NCBI GenBank assembly: GCA_964589725.1
Contig: CAZPUJ010000540.1
Coordinates: 1-21,936 of the forward strand
Origin: CAYSHJ01 sp964589725
Lineage (GTDB): Bacteria > Planctomycetota > Planctomycetia > Planctomycetales > Planctomycetaceae
Direction of reading: 5' to 3'
DNA length: 21,936 nucleotides
Positions within the stretch are counted from its first letter, which is position 1. Each line of letters opens with the position of its first letter. The position numbers and the translations under genes were made by a program. Shown one piece after another: positions 1-7,221 of the stretch. Under the pieces are notes generated by a model. The model had not been told where the DNA came from and searched no databases. It saw nothing but the letters and a program-made list of their open reading frames with translations.

Positions 1-1142
1 CGGAATCCTTCGTCGAGCTGCCAACCGCACCAATCGACGAGCGCATCGCACGCGACGATCAGCGCGGCCATGCGACCGCAGCGGCGACGGACCAGTTCGC
101 GCGTTTCAATCGCCGCACCGTATGTTTTGCGGAAGCGAGCCCACGGCAGCATGTTAGCCAGCATGGCGCGCATGGTTCCGGCGGCGTTGGCACACAGCGC
201 GACTCGACCGCGATTTAGGCCGTGATACGCGATCGTCAGCCCATCGCCGCGACCGGCTTCCAGCAGGTTCTCTTTCGGGACTTTGAAATTCTTGAACAGC
301 AGCCCGTTGTTGTACGAATGCTTGAGCGCGTACAGGCCGTAACGCTTGGTTTGGAACTGATCGTTCTCTTGGTCCGGCAGGTCGGCGATCAGCACGGCCG
401 GCTTCTTGTCGACCAGACAGACCAAGCCGATCGTGCGGCCGGCGATTGCATTCGTGATGAACAGCTTCTCGCCGTTGACGATGTACTGGTCTCCGTCGAG
501 CTTCGCCTCGGTACGCAACGCCGTAAGATCCGATCCGGCACACGACTCGGTGAGCGCAAACGCCGACAGCCGCTGGCCGCTCGCCAGCAGCGGTAGGTAC
601 TTGGCTTTTTGTTCCGCTGAACCGAATGTCCGAATCGGATCGACTGCACCGATGCAGCCATGAACGGAGGCTAGTCCCGCAACCGTCGGATCGATCGTCG
701 CCATCTGCCTCAAGAATCGAGCGAACGACGTGAACGGAACGTTGCTGCCGCCGTACTCGCGGTCGACCAGCAAACCCCAGTAACCCGCGCTACCAAGTTC
801 CTTCAGCACTTGATCGGTGATTTTACGTTCTTCGTTGAGCAGCGTCTTGGCGCGGACGTGCCGCCGCACGACCTCCAGCGATGCCTGCATGACTTTCTCG
901 CACTCCGGTGGTGTGGTTGGTTCGGGCGACAGGAACAATTCGACGGGAAACGAATTGTCCCACACCGCACGATGCACCGGGCTGCCGGACGTCTGATATT
1001 TCTTGGCGAACAGAGCCTCGACCTGCTCGTCGGCGCGGTCGAGTGCTCCGGTCTTCTTGGCCTCTTCGTCGCTCTTGCCGCCGAGCTTCAAAGCGGTTTC
1101 GACAAACGTCGCCTTTTCCGGTTTTTGCAATTGCGTCGTCAT
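1..1142 (-). CDS. Acyl-CoA dehydrogenase, C-terminus cut by window edge
   Basis: FAD-dependent dehydrogenase of acyl-CoA thioesters, cytoplasmic, fatty-acid or branched-chain beta-oxidation. I translated it directly: 380 codons stay open from the ATG at 1142 to the edge. After an unusual N-terminal extension of about 80 residues comes the helical N-domain, with GYWGLLVDREYGGSN near residues 120-134. The family signature FALTESCAGSD is at 195-205, followed by GEKLFITNA at 224-232 in the beta-domain. The start of the C-terminal helical domain (LNRGRVALCANAAG) is at about 309. The catalytic glutamate expected in that last domain lies beyond the window. The start is well supported by an AAAGGAG Shine-Dalgarno six bases upstream. 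The 90-residue lead before the core suggests the larger form of the family. Substrate chain length cannot be inferred. Confidence 0.93.
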   Translation of the reverse strand, partial: MTTQLQKPEKATFVETALKLGGKSDEEAKKTGALDRADEQVEALFAKKYQTSGSPVHRAVWDNSFPVELFLSPEPTTPPECEKVMQASLEVVRRHVRAKTLLNEERKITDQVLKELGSAGYWGLLVDREYGGSNVPFTSFARFLRQMATIDPTVAGLASVHGCIGAVDPIRTFGSAEQKAKYLPLLASGQRLSAFALTESCAGSDLTALRTEAKLDGDQYIVNGEKLFITNAIAGRTIGLVCLVDKKPAVLIADLPDQENDQFQTKRYGLYALKHSYNNGLLFKNFKVPKENLLEAGRGDGLTIAYHGLNRGRVALCANAAGTMRAMLANMLPWARFRKTYGAAIETRELVRRRCGRMAALIVACDALVDWCGWQLDEGF

Positions 1143-1281
1143 CAAAGACTCCTTTCGTCACGGACCACAGTCTGCTTGCGCCGGAGATTATCGGCGATCA
1201 ACAAGTGTGACCATACGAAGTGCGCGACGCCGTAAGATTCCTCTTGGTCCTCTCGCTTCCATTGGCTACTTTCGGTGCACG
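1143..1281. promoter_or_regulatory. Divergent intergenic region
   Basis: These 139 bases separate two divergently transcribed genes, so promoters for both should lie here. I could not recognise a convincing -35/-10 pair or operator palindrome. Confidence 0.35.
1149..1155 (-). promoter_or_regulatory. Ribosome binding site of the acyl-CoA dehydrogenase
   Basis: On the minus strand the sequence AAAGGAG lies six bases before the ATG at 1142. It is one of the few canonical Shine-Dalgarno sequences in the window and fixes this start. Confidence 0.75.
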
Positions 1282-2163
1282 ATGCGAACCGTCTGCCTGT
1301 TTTTCGTTGTCGGCATTTTTGGCTTGAGCAGCTCGGGCTGTTTGAGTTCAAAGTGGGCGATGGACGACGACGACTACTCCGAGAAGTACGGGAGGCCGTA
1401 TGACTCCAGGCCGGCTCGCAAATGGCCGCGCCTGGCCAAGCAGATCGTGGACGCTCGGCATGTCCGCTCAAAGACGGGAGCTTGGGTGAGCGTCGGGGCT
1501 AGCGACTTCGAAACGAATGGCGTCCTCGGTGGCGAGTTGGGCTTGGTGCATTACTCGCGTCCCTGGCTGTCTGGCAAGCTAGCTCTCACCGGCCAAATGA
1601 ACTCGGAAGCGGACGCGGCCTTTCTGGGAAGCACCGCCGCCGTGCATGTCTCGCCTCCCACGCGAGTCGCTCCGTTCGTGGGCTTCGGCAGTTTCCTTGG
1701 CGGAAATAAACAGACCGTCGACGCCAGCCACGATGGTCTCGACAACGACGGCAACGCCTTCACGGATGAGGCGGGCGAGAGAGACTCCACACGTCGGCTG
1801 ATGTCCGCCGTCTATCCAGAGGCGGGCATGCATGTCTGGCTGACCGGCTCGACGCGACTGACCGCCAGCGCGAGTTACTGGCTGACCTCCGAAGGACGCA
1901 ACCACGACTTCCTGTTCTACGGCGTCGGCCTGACATTCGGCTTCGGCAAAGGGACCGGAAACTCAAAGCCCGGCCGGCTTCACAGCGAAGAAGAATATCT
2001 CGACGAGATCCGCTCGCCGGTAGGCGACTTGTCGGAGTTGGACGTCCCGCCGGAACCCGCGCTGACGTCAAGGAAACAACGCCCAATACGCATAACGCTT
2101 GTTGAATCACCATACTACTTTGGGATTCGACGGATTCGCGATTCGTATAGCTCCAGCGAATGA
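1282..2163 (+). CDS. Predicted outer-membrane lipoprotein, beta-barrel-like
   Basis: 293 residues. An upstream in-frame extension is possible (open from 1003), but the ATG at 1282 gives a clean lipoprotein signal: hydrophobic CLFFVVGIFGL followed by SSSGC, with Cys20 as the probable lipidated residue. From about residue 65 to 225 there are alternating hydrophobic and polar strands with aromatic ends (GAWVSVGAS, GELGLVHYSRPW, FLFYGVGLTFGFG). This resembles a small outer-membrane barrel or surface assembly and not a soluble enzyme. An aspartate-rich loop, DGLDNDGNAFTDEAGE at 151-166, resembles calcium-binding loops seen in secreted planctomycete proteins. The C-terminal tail is hydrophilic and looks less conserved. 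The last 49 bases overlap the convergent lipase gene. No specific function can be assigned. Confidence 0.75.
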   Translation: MRTVCLFFVVGIFGLSSSGCLSSKWAMDDDDYSEKYGRPYDSRPARKWPRLAKQIVDARHVRSKTGAWVSVGASDFETNGVLGGELGLVHYSRPWLSGKLALTGQMNSEADAAFLGSTAAVHVSPPTRVAPFVGFGSFLGGNKQTVDASHDGLDNDGNAFTDEAGERDSTRRLMSAVYPEAGMHVWLTGSTRLTASASYWLTSEGRNHDFLFYGVGLTFGFGKGTGNSKPGRLHSEEEYLDEIRSPVGDLSELDVPPEPALTSRKQRPIRITLVESPYYFGIRRIRDSYSSSE

Positions 2164-3104
2164 TCTGCCAGCCAAGGAATCTGGACACTTGTAACTGCCA
2201 GCTCGCCAACCGCACCACTGGGATTGGTACTCGCCTGAAGTTCCATCTTGAGATCTTGGAACTCTTGTTCTGTCATGGCCTCCGGATCTTCCTTTTCGTC
2301 TCTGTCTCCATCGACTGCACGAAATGCTACAGACGGAGGCAGAAGCTCGAACCCTTCGTCCGTCAAATGAACGCGACTGCCGGCATGGCGGAACTTGGGC
2401 AAGAGTCTCGTGACGATATCTGAACCATTCACGAACCGTCGGTATCTTTGGCCGAACATTTTGTTGACCTGTTCGGCGAGCGGAAGACTTAGCAAGAGTG
2501 GCTGCCCAAATGTGAATAGCGAGGTAATATTGAGTTCGTTTCGGGTGTTGGCTTCGTATGCAAACGCCAGCGCCATAGCCCCACCGAGACTGTGTCCCAT
2601 AATACAAACCGACTTAGACTTTGCACCTTGTTCTTCTGCCGCCTTACAAAGGTCTGCATACAATGACAGCGTCGCCTCGTAGAACCCGCGATGGATGTCT
2701 CCGTCTTTAACCTTCTCGCGGCGAAGGTCAGCATTGATTGCCCAGTCCGACAATTGGTTCGTTCCCCGAAATGCGATCACGACGACGTCTTCATTCGAGC
2801 ACACGACGGCACGTGAAGAACCCTTGGTAAATCCTAGGATCTTTGAGAATCCGATGGCCCGAAGGGATGCATTTTCGTCAGGCTCGTCCAGGTAAACCGC
2901 TTTGCACGTCACCGCCGAGGTAAGTGCGGCGTCCCAATCGAGGGAGACAACATGTGTGTTCGCCTGTGCCAAAGCACGCAGAGAAATCTCCGGGTGCGGT
3001 AAACCATCTAGCGTAGGTTCAGTATCCTCCGGAGTTTGTTGCGAGCAGCCAAGGAGTGCCAATAGACATCCCGCCATGAAAAGCGTACAGAGTCGGTTCA
3101 GCAT
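2115..3104 (-). CDS. Class-3 lipase family lipoprotein
   Basis: Alpha/beta hydrolase of the lipase class-3 family (fungal-lipase-like), predicted to act on acylglycerols or similar esters outside the cytoplasm. The chosen ATG at 3104 starts a lipoprotein signal, MLNRLCTLFMAGCLLALLGC, with Cys20 as lipidation site; a 50-residue upstream extension is possible but would bury this signal. Family landmarks are in order: VVVIAFRGTNQLSDW at 107-121 (oxyanion region), nucleophile elbow GHSLGG with Ser172, NGSDIVTRLLP with probable catalytic Asp229, and ADHSLELY with probable catalytic His315. All three triad residues are present, so the enzyme should be active. It is 329 residues long. The 3' end overlaps the opposite-strand lipoprotein gene by 49 bases. 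Confidence 0.88.
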   Translation of the reverse strand: MLNRLCTLFMAGCLLALLGCSQQTPEDTEPTLDGLPHPEISLRALAQANTHVVSLDWDAALTSAVTCKAVYLDEPDENASLRAIGFSKILGFTKGSSRAVVCSNEDVVVIAFRGTNQLSDWAINADLRREKVKDGDIHRGFYEATLSLYADLCKAAEEQGAKSKSVCIMGHSLGGAMALAFAYEANTRNELNITSLFTFGQPLLLSLPLAEQVNKMFGQRYRRFVNGSDIVTRLLPKFRHAGSRVHLTDEGFELLPPSVAFRAVDGDRDEKEDPEAMTEQEFQDLKMELQASTNPSGAVGELAVTSVQIPWLADHSLELYESRIRRIPK

Positions 3105-3363
3105 ACCTCGTCTCAACTTCGGCGATTGGATTTGGAATGAATGCGAATCGCCACCGTGGCTACGCGTCTCTACGTGGGTATTCTGCCCGATTCTGACCTC
3201 GTGTTCAACCACGGCCAGCGTGCATAGCTGGATAGCTTGAGTAAACTGGCGCATTGTCAGAGGACGTAATATCTCTACCTCCTGGATTGTGGCGGCGCGG
3301 GTTGTTGGTCGTTTGACGGCAGGCGGGAGAGAGGGAGAATTCAGTGGCGATCCATGCTCGCGT
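3105..3363. other. Intergenic region upstream of the lipase
   Basis: About 259 bases lie between the prepilin peptidase stop and the preferred lipase start. The stretch probably contains the lipase promoter. Part of it (to 3254) is an open in-frame extension of the lipase, which I judge to be non-coding. No hairpin or recognisable promoter was found. Confidence 0.4.
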
Positions 3364-4716
3364 TCACGGCCGCCGGGTCCATTGCTGTTGCCAGCAGGAG
3401 TGATTCGGCCGCTGCCACAGCTTGACGTGTGATTGTCCTCGAGCGGCTGCGTCGCCGGGCCACGACTTGGTGCGCCAGTGGCCTTGTTGACGGTCCACGG
3501 TCTCTCCGGAGAAGTGAAACAGTTGATCGGCCGCGGTCCATTCGTCGTACGATTCGTCGTCGTCGGGATACAACGGGATGCCGAACACGCGTTTGATAAA
3601 ACGGAAAAGGTACAATGCCGGGAACAAAGCGGCCGCCATCACCAGGGCCATCAGGATCAGCAACGGCCACTGCGAGAAGTAACGCTCGGCGAACGGCCAA
3701 ATCCATTTCCAGCCCAAGACCACGCCGAGCGTGCCCACGCTGAGATATGGCCCGTACGGAATCTCGTGATCGAAGCGCAAGACTCGCGTCAGGACCAGCG
3801 TCGCGAGCGCCAGGATCGGAGCCACGAAGAAGGCGACAACGACCGGCTGCCAACCGACGAAACTGCCGACCATCGCCATCAAGACGACGTCGCCGAATCC
3901 CATCGCCTCGCGACGCAGCGCGAGTTGGCCGATGATTCGCACGGCCCACACGATGCCGCCGCCGACAAACAGTCCGGCAAGGCTCGTCGCCAGTCCGTGC
4001 CAATGCGGGTGTTGGCTGATCCACTCCGGAACCACCCAGTTGCTCTTCCAATCGACCGTCAACCAGGCGAATGATGACCTCACCATTATCGGGTCTTGAA
4101 ACCAGACCGGCACCAGCCAGAACTTGCCGAACAGAGTGGCTCCAAGCACACCCGTCAGCATCGGCGGCAACGTGACCGAATCGGGAATGATCATCAGATC
4201 CCAGTCGATCAGCGATGCCACAAGGAGTGCTTCGACCAGCACGACGTGATAGACGTATCGCCATTGGAACATCGCGGCCGGGGAGAGACCAAACGGGTTG
4301 TTGAAGAGTGTGCCCGAGCCAAGCTCAACGAAGGATGGGCCGAACGTGCTGGTCAGGCAACTGGTCGTCATCGCCGACGAGCGCGTCAACGGAACCTCCA
4401 GCACGTAGACCAGCACGAACAGCAGGCCGTTCGCCAGTTCGATCAGCGGATATCGGGGCGGAATCCGACGCTTGCAGAATCGGCAGCGCCCGCCGAGCCA
4501 CAGCCAACCGAAGATCGGCACGTTGTCGCGAACAAACAGCCGTTTCTGGCAGCGGTCGCAGTGCGACGGTTTATCCCACAACGTGCGCCACGCCGCGAAG
4601 ACGTTCTCATGCCGCGGGAGTCGATGCACGCAGACCGTCAGAAAACTGCCCAGCACGGCGCCGTACAGGAACAGCCAAGTGAGGATGAACGCGGGCGGCA
4701 AGTCGTACGGGATCAC
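3364..4716 (-). CDS. pilD: Prepilin peptidase / type IV leader peptidase (A24)
   Basis: Inner-membrane aspartyl protease that cleaves, and in many bacteria N-methylates, type IV prepilins and type II secretion pseudopilins. 450 residues from a GTG start. The N-domain carries GSFLTVCVHRLPR at 23-35 and two zinc-type cysteine pairs (CDRC at 53-56, CRFC at 78-81), then PRYPLIELANGLLF. The catalytic aspartates are Asp171 in LIDWDLMIIPD and Asp276 in GFGD. Several hydrophobic membrane segments follow. Compared with a usual length of 250-290 residues this protein is long. There are extra stretches at about 105-150 and 195-245, between the catalytic motifs, and a hydrophilic C-terminal tail of about 60 residues rich in Gln, Trp and Arg. 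No pilin genes are nearby. The gene lies 89 bases downstream of aroK, possibly co-transcribed. Confidence 0.92.
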   Translation of the reverse strand: MIPYDLPPAFILTWLFLYGAVLGSFLTVCVHRLPRHENVFAAWRTLWDKPSHCDRCQKRLFVRDNVPIFGWLWLGGRCRFCKRRIPPRYPLIELANGLLFVLVYVLEVPLTRSSAMTTSCLTSTFGPSFVELGSGTLFNNPFGLSPAAMFQWRYVYHVVLVEALLVASLIDWDLMIIPDSVTLPPMLTGVLGATLFGKFWLVPVWFQDPIMVRSSFAWLTVDWKSNWVVPEWISQHPHWHGLATSLAGLFVGGGIVWAVRIIGQLALRREAMGFGDVVLMAMVGSFVGWQPVVVAFFVAPILALATLVLTRVLRFDHEIPYGPYLSVGTLGVVLGWKWIWPFAERYFSQWPLLILMALVMAAALFPALYLFRFIKRVFGIPLYPDDDESYDEWTAADQLFHFSGETVDRQQGHWRTKSWPGDAAARGQSHVKLWQRPNHSCWQQQWTRRP

Positions 4717-4805
4717 GTCAGCTTTCGAACCTGTTGGTAGAAGAGTCGCTGGACTCGCCAGAGTTCAGTTCGGCTGGCGGTGCGACTAAATTTTTGCGAA
4801 TTCGG

Positions 4806-5336
4806 CTATGTGGAAACATGATTCAACGGCAGTTGACGCAGCACTTGGTCAACGAGTTGTTCAGACGCGGTGGCGTCCGTGTCGAGCACGATCGTGGCGC
4901 ACTCGCGATACAGTGGCTCGCGAATCGCCAGCAAGCGTTCGATCTCCGCGCGGCCGCCGGTCGTGGTGAGGTTCGGTCGCCGAGTACCCGTCGTCGGGTC
5001 GGTGGCGAGACGAAGCTCGATCGTGTCGACCGAGGCTTGCAGCCAAACGACCGGACCGGCGGCTTGTATGTCGCGTCGCGTGGCTTCGTTTTGGATCGCA
5101 CCGCCTCCGGTCGCCACGATCAATCGGTCTCGTCGCAACAACTCGGTGAGTAATTCTCGTTCCAGCCGCCGGAACTCCGGCTCACCATCGGTCGCGAAGA
5201 TGTCGCGGATCGAGCGACCGGCACGACGCTCCAATTCCGCATCGGCGTCGAGCCACTCCCAGCCCAACCGCTTCGCCAGCGGCGCGGCGAGCGTGCTCTT
5301 GCCCGTTCCGCGGTAACCGACCAGCGTGATGACCAT
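4806..5336 (-). CDS. aroK: Shikimate kinase
   Basis: Phosphorylates shikimate to shikimate-3-phosphate with ATP, the fifth step of chorismate synthesis, in the cytoplasm. 176 residues, normal length. The P-loop GYRGTGKST is at 7-15, the shikimate-binding DADAELERRAG region follows from Asp30/Asp32, FRRLE with Arg57 comes next, and the glycine triad TGGGA is at about 76-80. The lid region has TGTRRPNL. The ORF is open a further 16 codons upstream, but those codons lie in a low-complexity intergenic repeat and the family core begins at MVITLVGYRG, so I chose the ATG at 5336. It lies 44 bases downstream of aroDE on the same strand, giving three consecutive shikimate-pathway activities from two genes. 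Confidence 0.95.
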   Translation of the reverse strand: MVITLVGYRGTGKSTLAAPLAKRLGWEWLDADAELERRAGRSIRDIFATDGEPEFRRLERELLTELLRRDRLIVATGGGAIQNEATRRDIQAAGPVVWLQASVDTIELRLATDPTTGTRRPNLTTTGGRAEIERLLAIREPLYRECATIVLDTDATASEQLVDQVLRQLPLNHVST

Positions 5337-5340
5337 TGTG

Positions 5341-5373
5341 GTGAAATCCCAATGTCCAAATCTTAATGTCCAA
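5341..5373 (-). repeat. Low-complexity direct repeat between aroDE and aroK
   Basis: On the minus strand two near-identical units, TTTGGACATTAAGA and TTTGGACATTGGGA, follow one another just before the aroK start. Translated, they give the peptide-like pattern LRFGHWDF. I recall phrases of this GHW-type recurring as intergenic repeats in planctomycete and related genomes. Basis for the repeat: direct reading. Basis for its wider distribution: recollection only. Confidence 0.5.
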
Positions 5374-5380
5374 AGAATCC

Positions 5381-6877
5381 TCAAGCATTCAAGCGGACGG
5401 GCGAAATCTCGCGACGGAGCACCTCGCGCATGTGCTCAATCGGCGCCGGCTGGCCCGTGAATAATTCGAACTGCGCCGCCGCTTGTCGGATGAACATCTC
5501 CAATCCCGACGCTGTGCGGCAGTCGCGATGCCGAGCCTGTTTCAGGAGGAACGTGTTTTCGGGATTGTAGACCGTATCGAAAACGAGCATGTTCTCGCGC
5601 ATCCAGTTGTCGGCGAAAGGCGAGTCGTCCACGTCGGGGTGCATGCCGATCGGCGTGCAATTGATGAGGACGTCCGCGAACTGAGCGCCTCGGTTTTCCC
5701 ACAGCAGATGCTGGCAACCAAGTTTTTCGGCCAGTTCCTTAGCGCGCGCGTGCGTGCGGCTGGCGATCATCAATAAGCCGCCGTTGCGGACCACGCCGGC
5801 TCCAATCGCTTTGGCGACGCCACCAGCTCCCAACATCAACACTTTGCGTCCGGCCAACACGGTTTGATCATCGGGGTCCGCTTGCAGACCCAACGAAATC
5901 GACTGCATAGCCGCGAGGTAATCGGTGTTCGTTGCGTGCCACTCGCCGCCGGCATCGCGCCACAGCGTGTTGGCCGCTCCGATCGACCGCACCGCCTCGT
6001 CGACATGCTGCGCCTTGGCCATAATGTCCTCCTTGTGAGGGATCGTCGCGCTGTAGCCGCGCACGTCCAGCCAATCGAAATCGTCCAGCGTCGTGAACAG
6101 TTTGTCCTTGGGGACGCGGAACGGCACGTAGACGGCATTGATTCCCAGTTGCTGAAACGCCGAGTTGTGAATCAACGGACTCAGGGTGTGAGCCAGCGGG
6201 TCGCCGAGCACTCCGAAAACTTGCGTATCAGCGTTGATTTGGTCGTACCGATAAATCCGTTTCATTTCGTCGAACGACAATTGCCCTGGAGCCAGTTCGC
6301 GGTCCTTGTTGAACGTCGCATAGGTCAGCGGCGAGCCGTACTTGCCACAGAGCACGCGGCTGGCGAGGCCAAACTCACCCATGCAGAAGCCGGCCGTCGG
6401 CACGCTGGCATTTTTGACCAATTGCAGCATGCGAATCATGTCGCTGGGAGAATTGGCCATCGTCGCCAGTTTGACGATGTCCGGATCGAGCTTCGTCATG
6501 CGGGCGTGAATGTCGGCCAGGTCTTCGGGTGTCTCGTTGAAGTTGTGATAGCTGATGATGCGCTTGGTCTTGCCGTACCGACGGATGACCAGAGCGATGT
6601 CCATCTCCAGGTCGACGTACTCGACTCCTTGCGCAATCGCCTGCCTCAAGACGGTCTGCCGCTGTTCCTCGCTGCCTCGCCAACGGCCTTTGTCCTCGGC
6701 TCGACGCATCGTCACGACGATGGGCGTGGGCGGATCCTTCAGCAGCCGCCCGAGGTCAGGCAGGTGTGTCAGAAAATCCAACCGGAGCTCCACCAACTCG
6801 GCCCCTCTTTGGGCCAGGGCCTGATGCTCCAGGACCATCATCTTGTGTCGTGTTCGTCCGATGCTGACGCAGATCAT
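5381..6877 (-). CDS. aroDE: Bifunctional 3-dehydroquinate dehydratase / shikimate dehydrogenase
   Basis: Two consecutive shikimate-pathway enzymes in one 498-residue chain: type I dehydroquinase (3-dehydroquinate to 3-dehydroshikimate) and NADPH-dependent shikimate dehydrogenase. The AroD half (about 1-215) has ELRLDFL, VTMRR, SYHNFNETP with catalytic His111, and DIVKLATMA with the Schiff-base Lys136. The AroE half (about 218-498) has FGVLGDPLAHTLSP, GYSATIPHKE with catalytic Lys282, GAANTL, NTDY with Asp319, a Rossmann motif LGAGGVAKA near 349, and NCTPIGM. All key residues of both halves are present. I chose the ATG at 6877 (MICVSIGRTR) because the 14 upstream codons fall in a low-complexity repeat. 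A fused AroDE is the arrangement of plants and chlamydiae, and also fits this phylum. Confidence 0.95.
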   Translation of the reverse strand: MICVSIGRTRHKMMVLEHQALAQRGAELVELRLDFLTHLPDLGRLLKDPPTPIVVTMRRAEDKGRWRGSEEQRQTVLRQAIAQGVEYVDLEMDIALVIRRYGKTKRIISYHNFNETPEDLADIHARMTKLDPDIVKLATMANSPSDMIRMLQLVKNASVPTAGFCMGEFGLASRVLCGKYGSPLTYATFNKDRELAPGQLSFDEMKRIYRYDQINADTQVFGVLGDPLAHTLSPLIHNSAFQQLGINAVYVPFRVPKDKLFTTLDDFDWLDVRGYSATIPHKEDIMAKAQHVDEAVRSIGAANTLWRDAGGEWHATNTDYLAAMQSISLGLQADPDDQTVLAGRKVLMLGAGGVAKAIGAGVVRNGGLLMIASRTHARAKELAEKLGCQHLLWENRGAQFADVLINCTPIGMHPDVDDSPFADNWMRENMLVFDTVYNPENTFLLKQARHRDCRTASGLEMFIRQAAAQFELFTGQPAPIEHMREVLRREISPVRLNA

Positions 6878-6879
6878 GA

Positions 6880-6905
6880 GAAACCAGTAAGCTGTAGGCA
6901 GTGAA
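6880..6905 (-). repeat. CTGCCTAC-type low-complexity motif
   Basis: On the minus strand the sequence ACTGCCTACAGCTTACTGG precedes aroDE. A related tandem motif occurs on the plus strand at 7191-7217, so the S23-type pseudogene is bracketed by the motif in opposite orientations. Translation gives SLPTAYWFL, like the LPTAYCLLP-type spurious peptides I recall from automatic annotation of genomes carrying this repeat. Confidence 0.45.
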
Positions 6906-6919
6906 CGGCAACGGCGCAA

Positions 6920-7133
6920 TTAGCGAATGGACTTAAGCAGAAATGGATCGGGATTCGCCATCATGCTGCCCAGCATTCGACCGACGTCTTTGAGTCTCGC
7001 TGTCAAACCGTCTCGCAATACTGGCTCGATGTAGCCGCAATCCTGAGCGAAATCTAGCCAGACTTGCGACCTGATACGCCAACTGAAACACCTTCAGATC
7101 ACGATGCCCCCGCAGGATCGAGTCGCTGGCCAT
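6920..7133 (-). pseudogene. Decayed four-helix-bundle (S23-type) protein gene
   Basis: Remnant of the small four-helix-bundle family (23S rRNA intervening-sequence / S23 type, usually about 115-125 residues). The frame opening at the ATG at 7133 begins with the family's typical N-terminus, containing HRDLKVFQLAYQVA. At about 7066 the family resemblance jumps to another frame, which reads QVWLDFAQDCGYI, then VGRMLGSMMANPDPFL and a stop at 6920; this is the typical C-terminal part. About 60 residues of the middle (helices 2-3) are missing, so the gene has an internal deletion with a frame change. In the original frame the reading continues as arginine- and serine-rich nonsense to 6933. 23 N-terminal and 48 C-terminal residues survive. 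Function of the intact family is not well established. Confidence 0.82.
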
Positions 7134-7190
7134 GATGTCCTTTCCGATTGGACGTTGAAAATCATTCTTGCCATCTAAGAATACGTTTTT

Positions 7191-7217
7191 CTACTGCCTA
7201 CTGCTTTCTGCCTACTC
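7191..7217 (+). repeat. Imperfect heptamer tandem repeat near the mutL 3' end
   Basis: CTACTGC CTACTGC TTTCTGC CTACTCG, four imperfect 7-base units, end four bases before the mutL stop codon (7222-7224). They are related to the motif at 6880-6905. Confidence 0.55.
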
Positions 7218-7221
7218 GCCT

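Noticed and set aside
1003..1281. In-frame upstream extension of the plus-strand lipoprotein gene
   Set aside because: It overlaps the acyl-CoA dehydrogenase coding sequence and its ribosome binding site, and it would bury the lipoprotein signal at 1282.
3105..3254. 50-residue N-terminal extension of the lipase
   Set aside because: It would place residues ahead of a clear lipoprotein signal peptide; the extension has no signal of its own.
5864..6904. Long plus-strand open frame opposite aroDE
   Set aside because: It is a shadow frame; the opposite strand encodes two complete enzyme domains with all catalytic residues.
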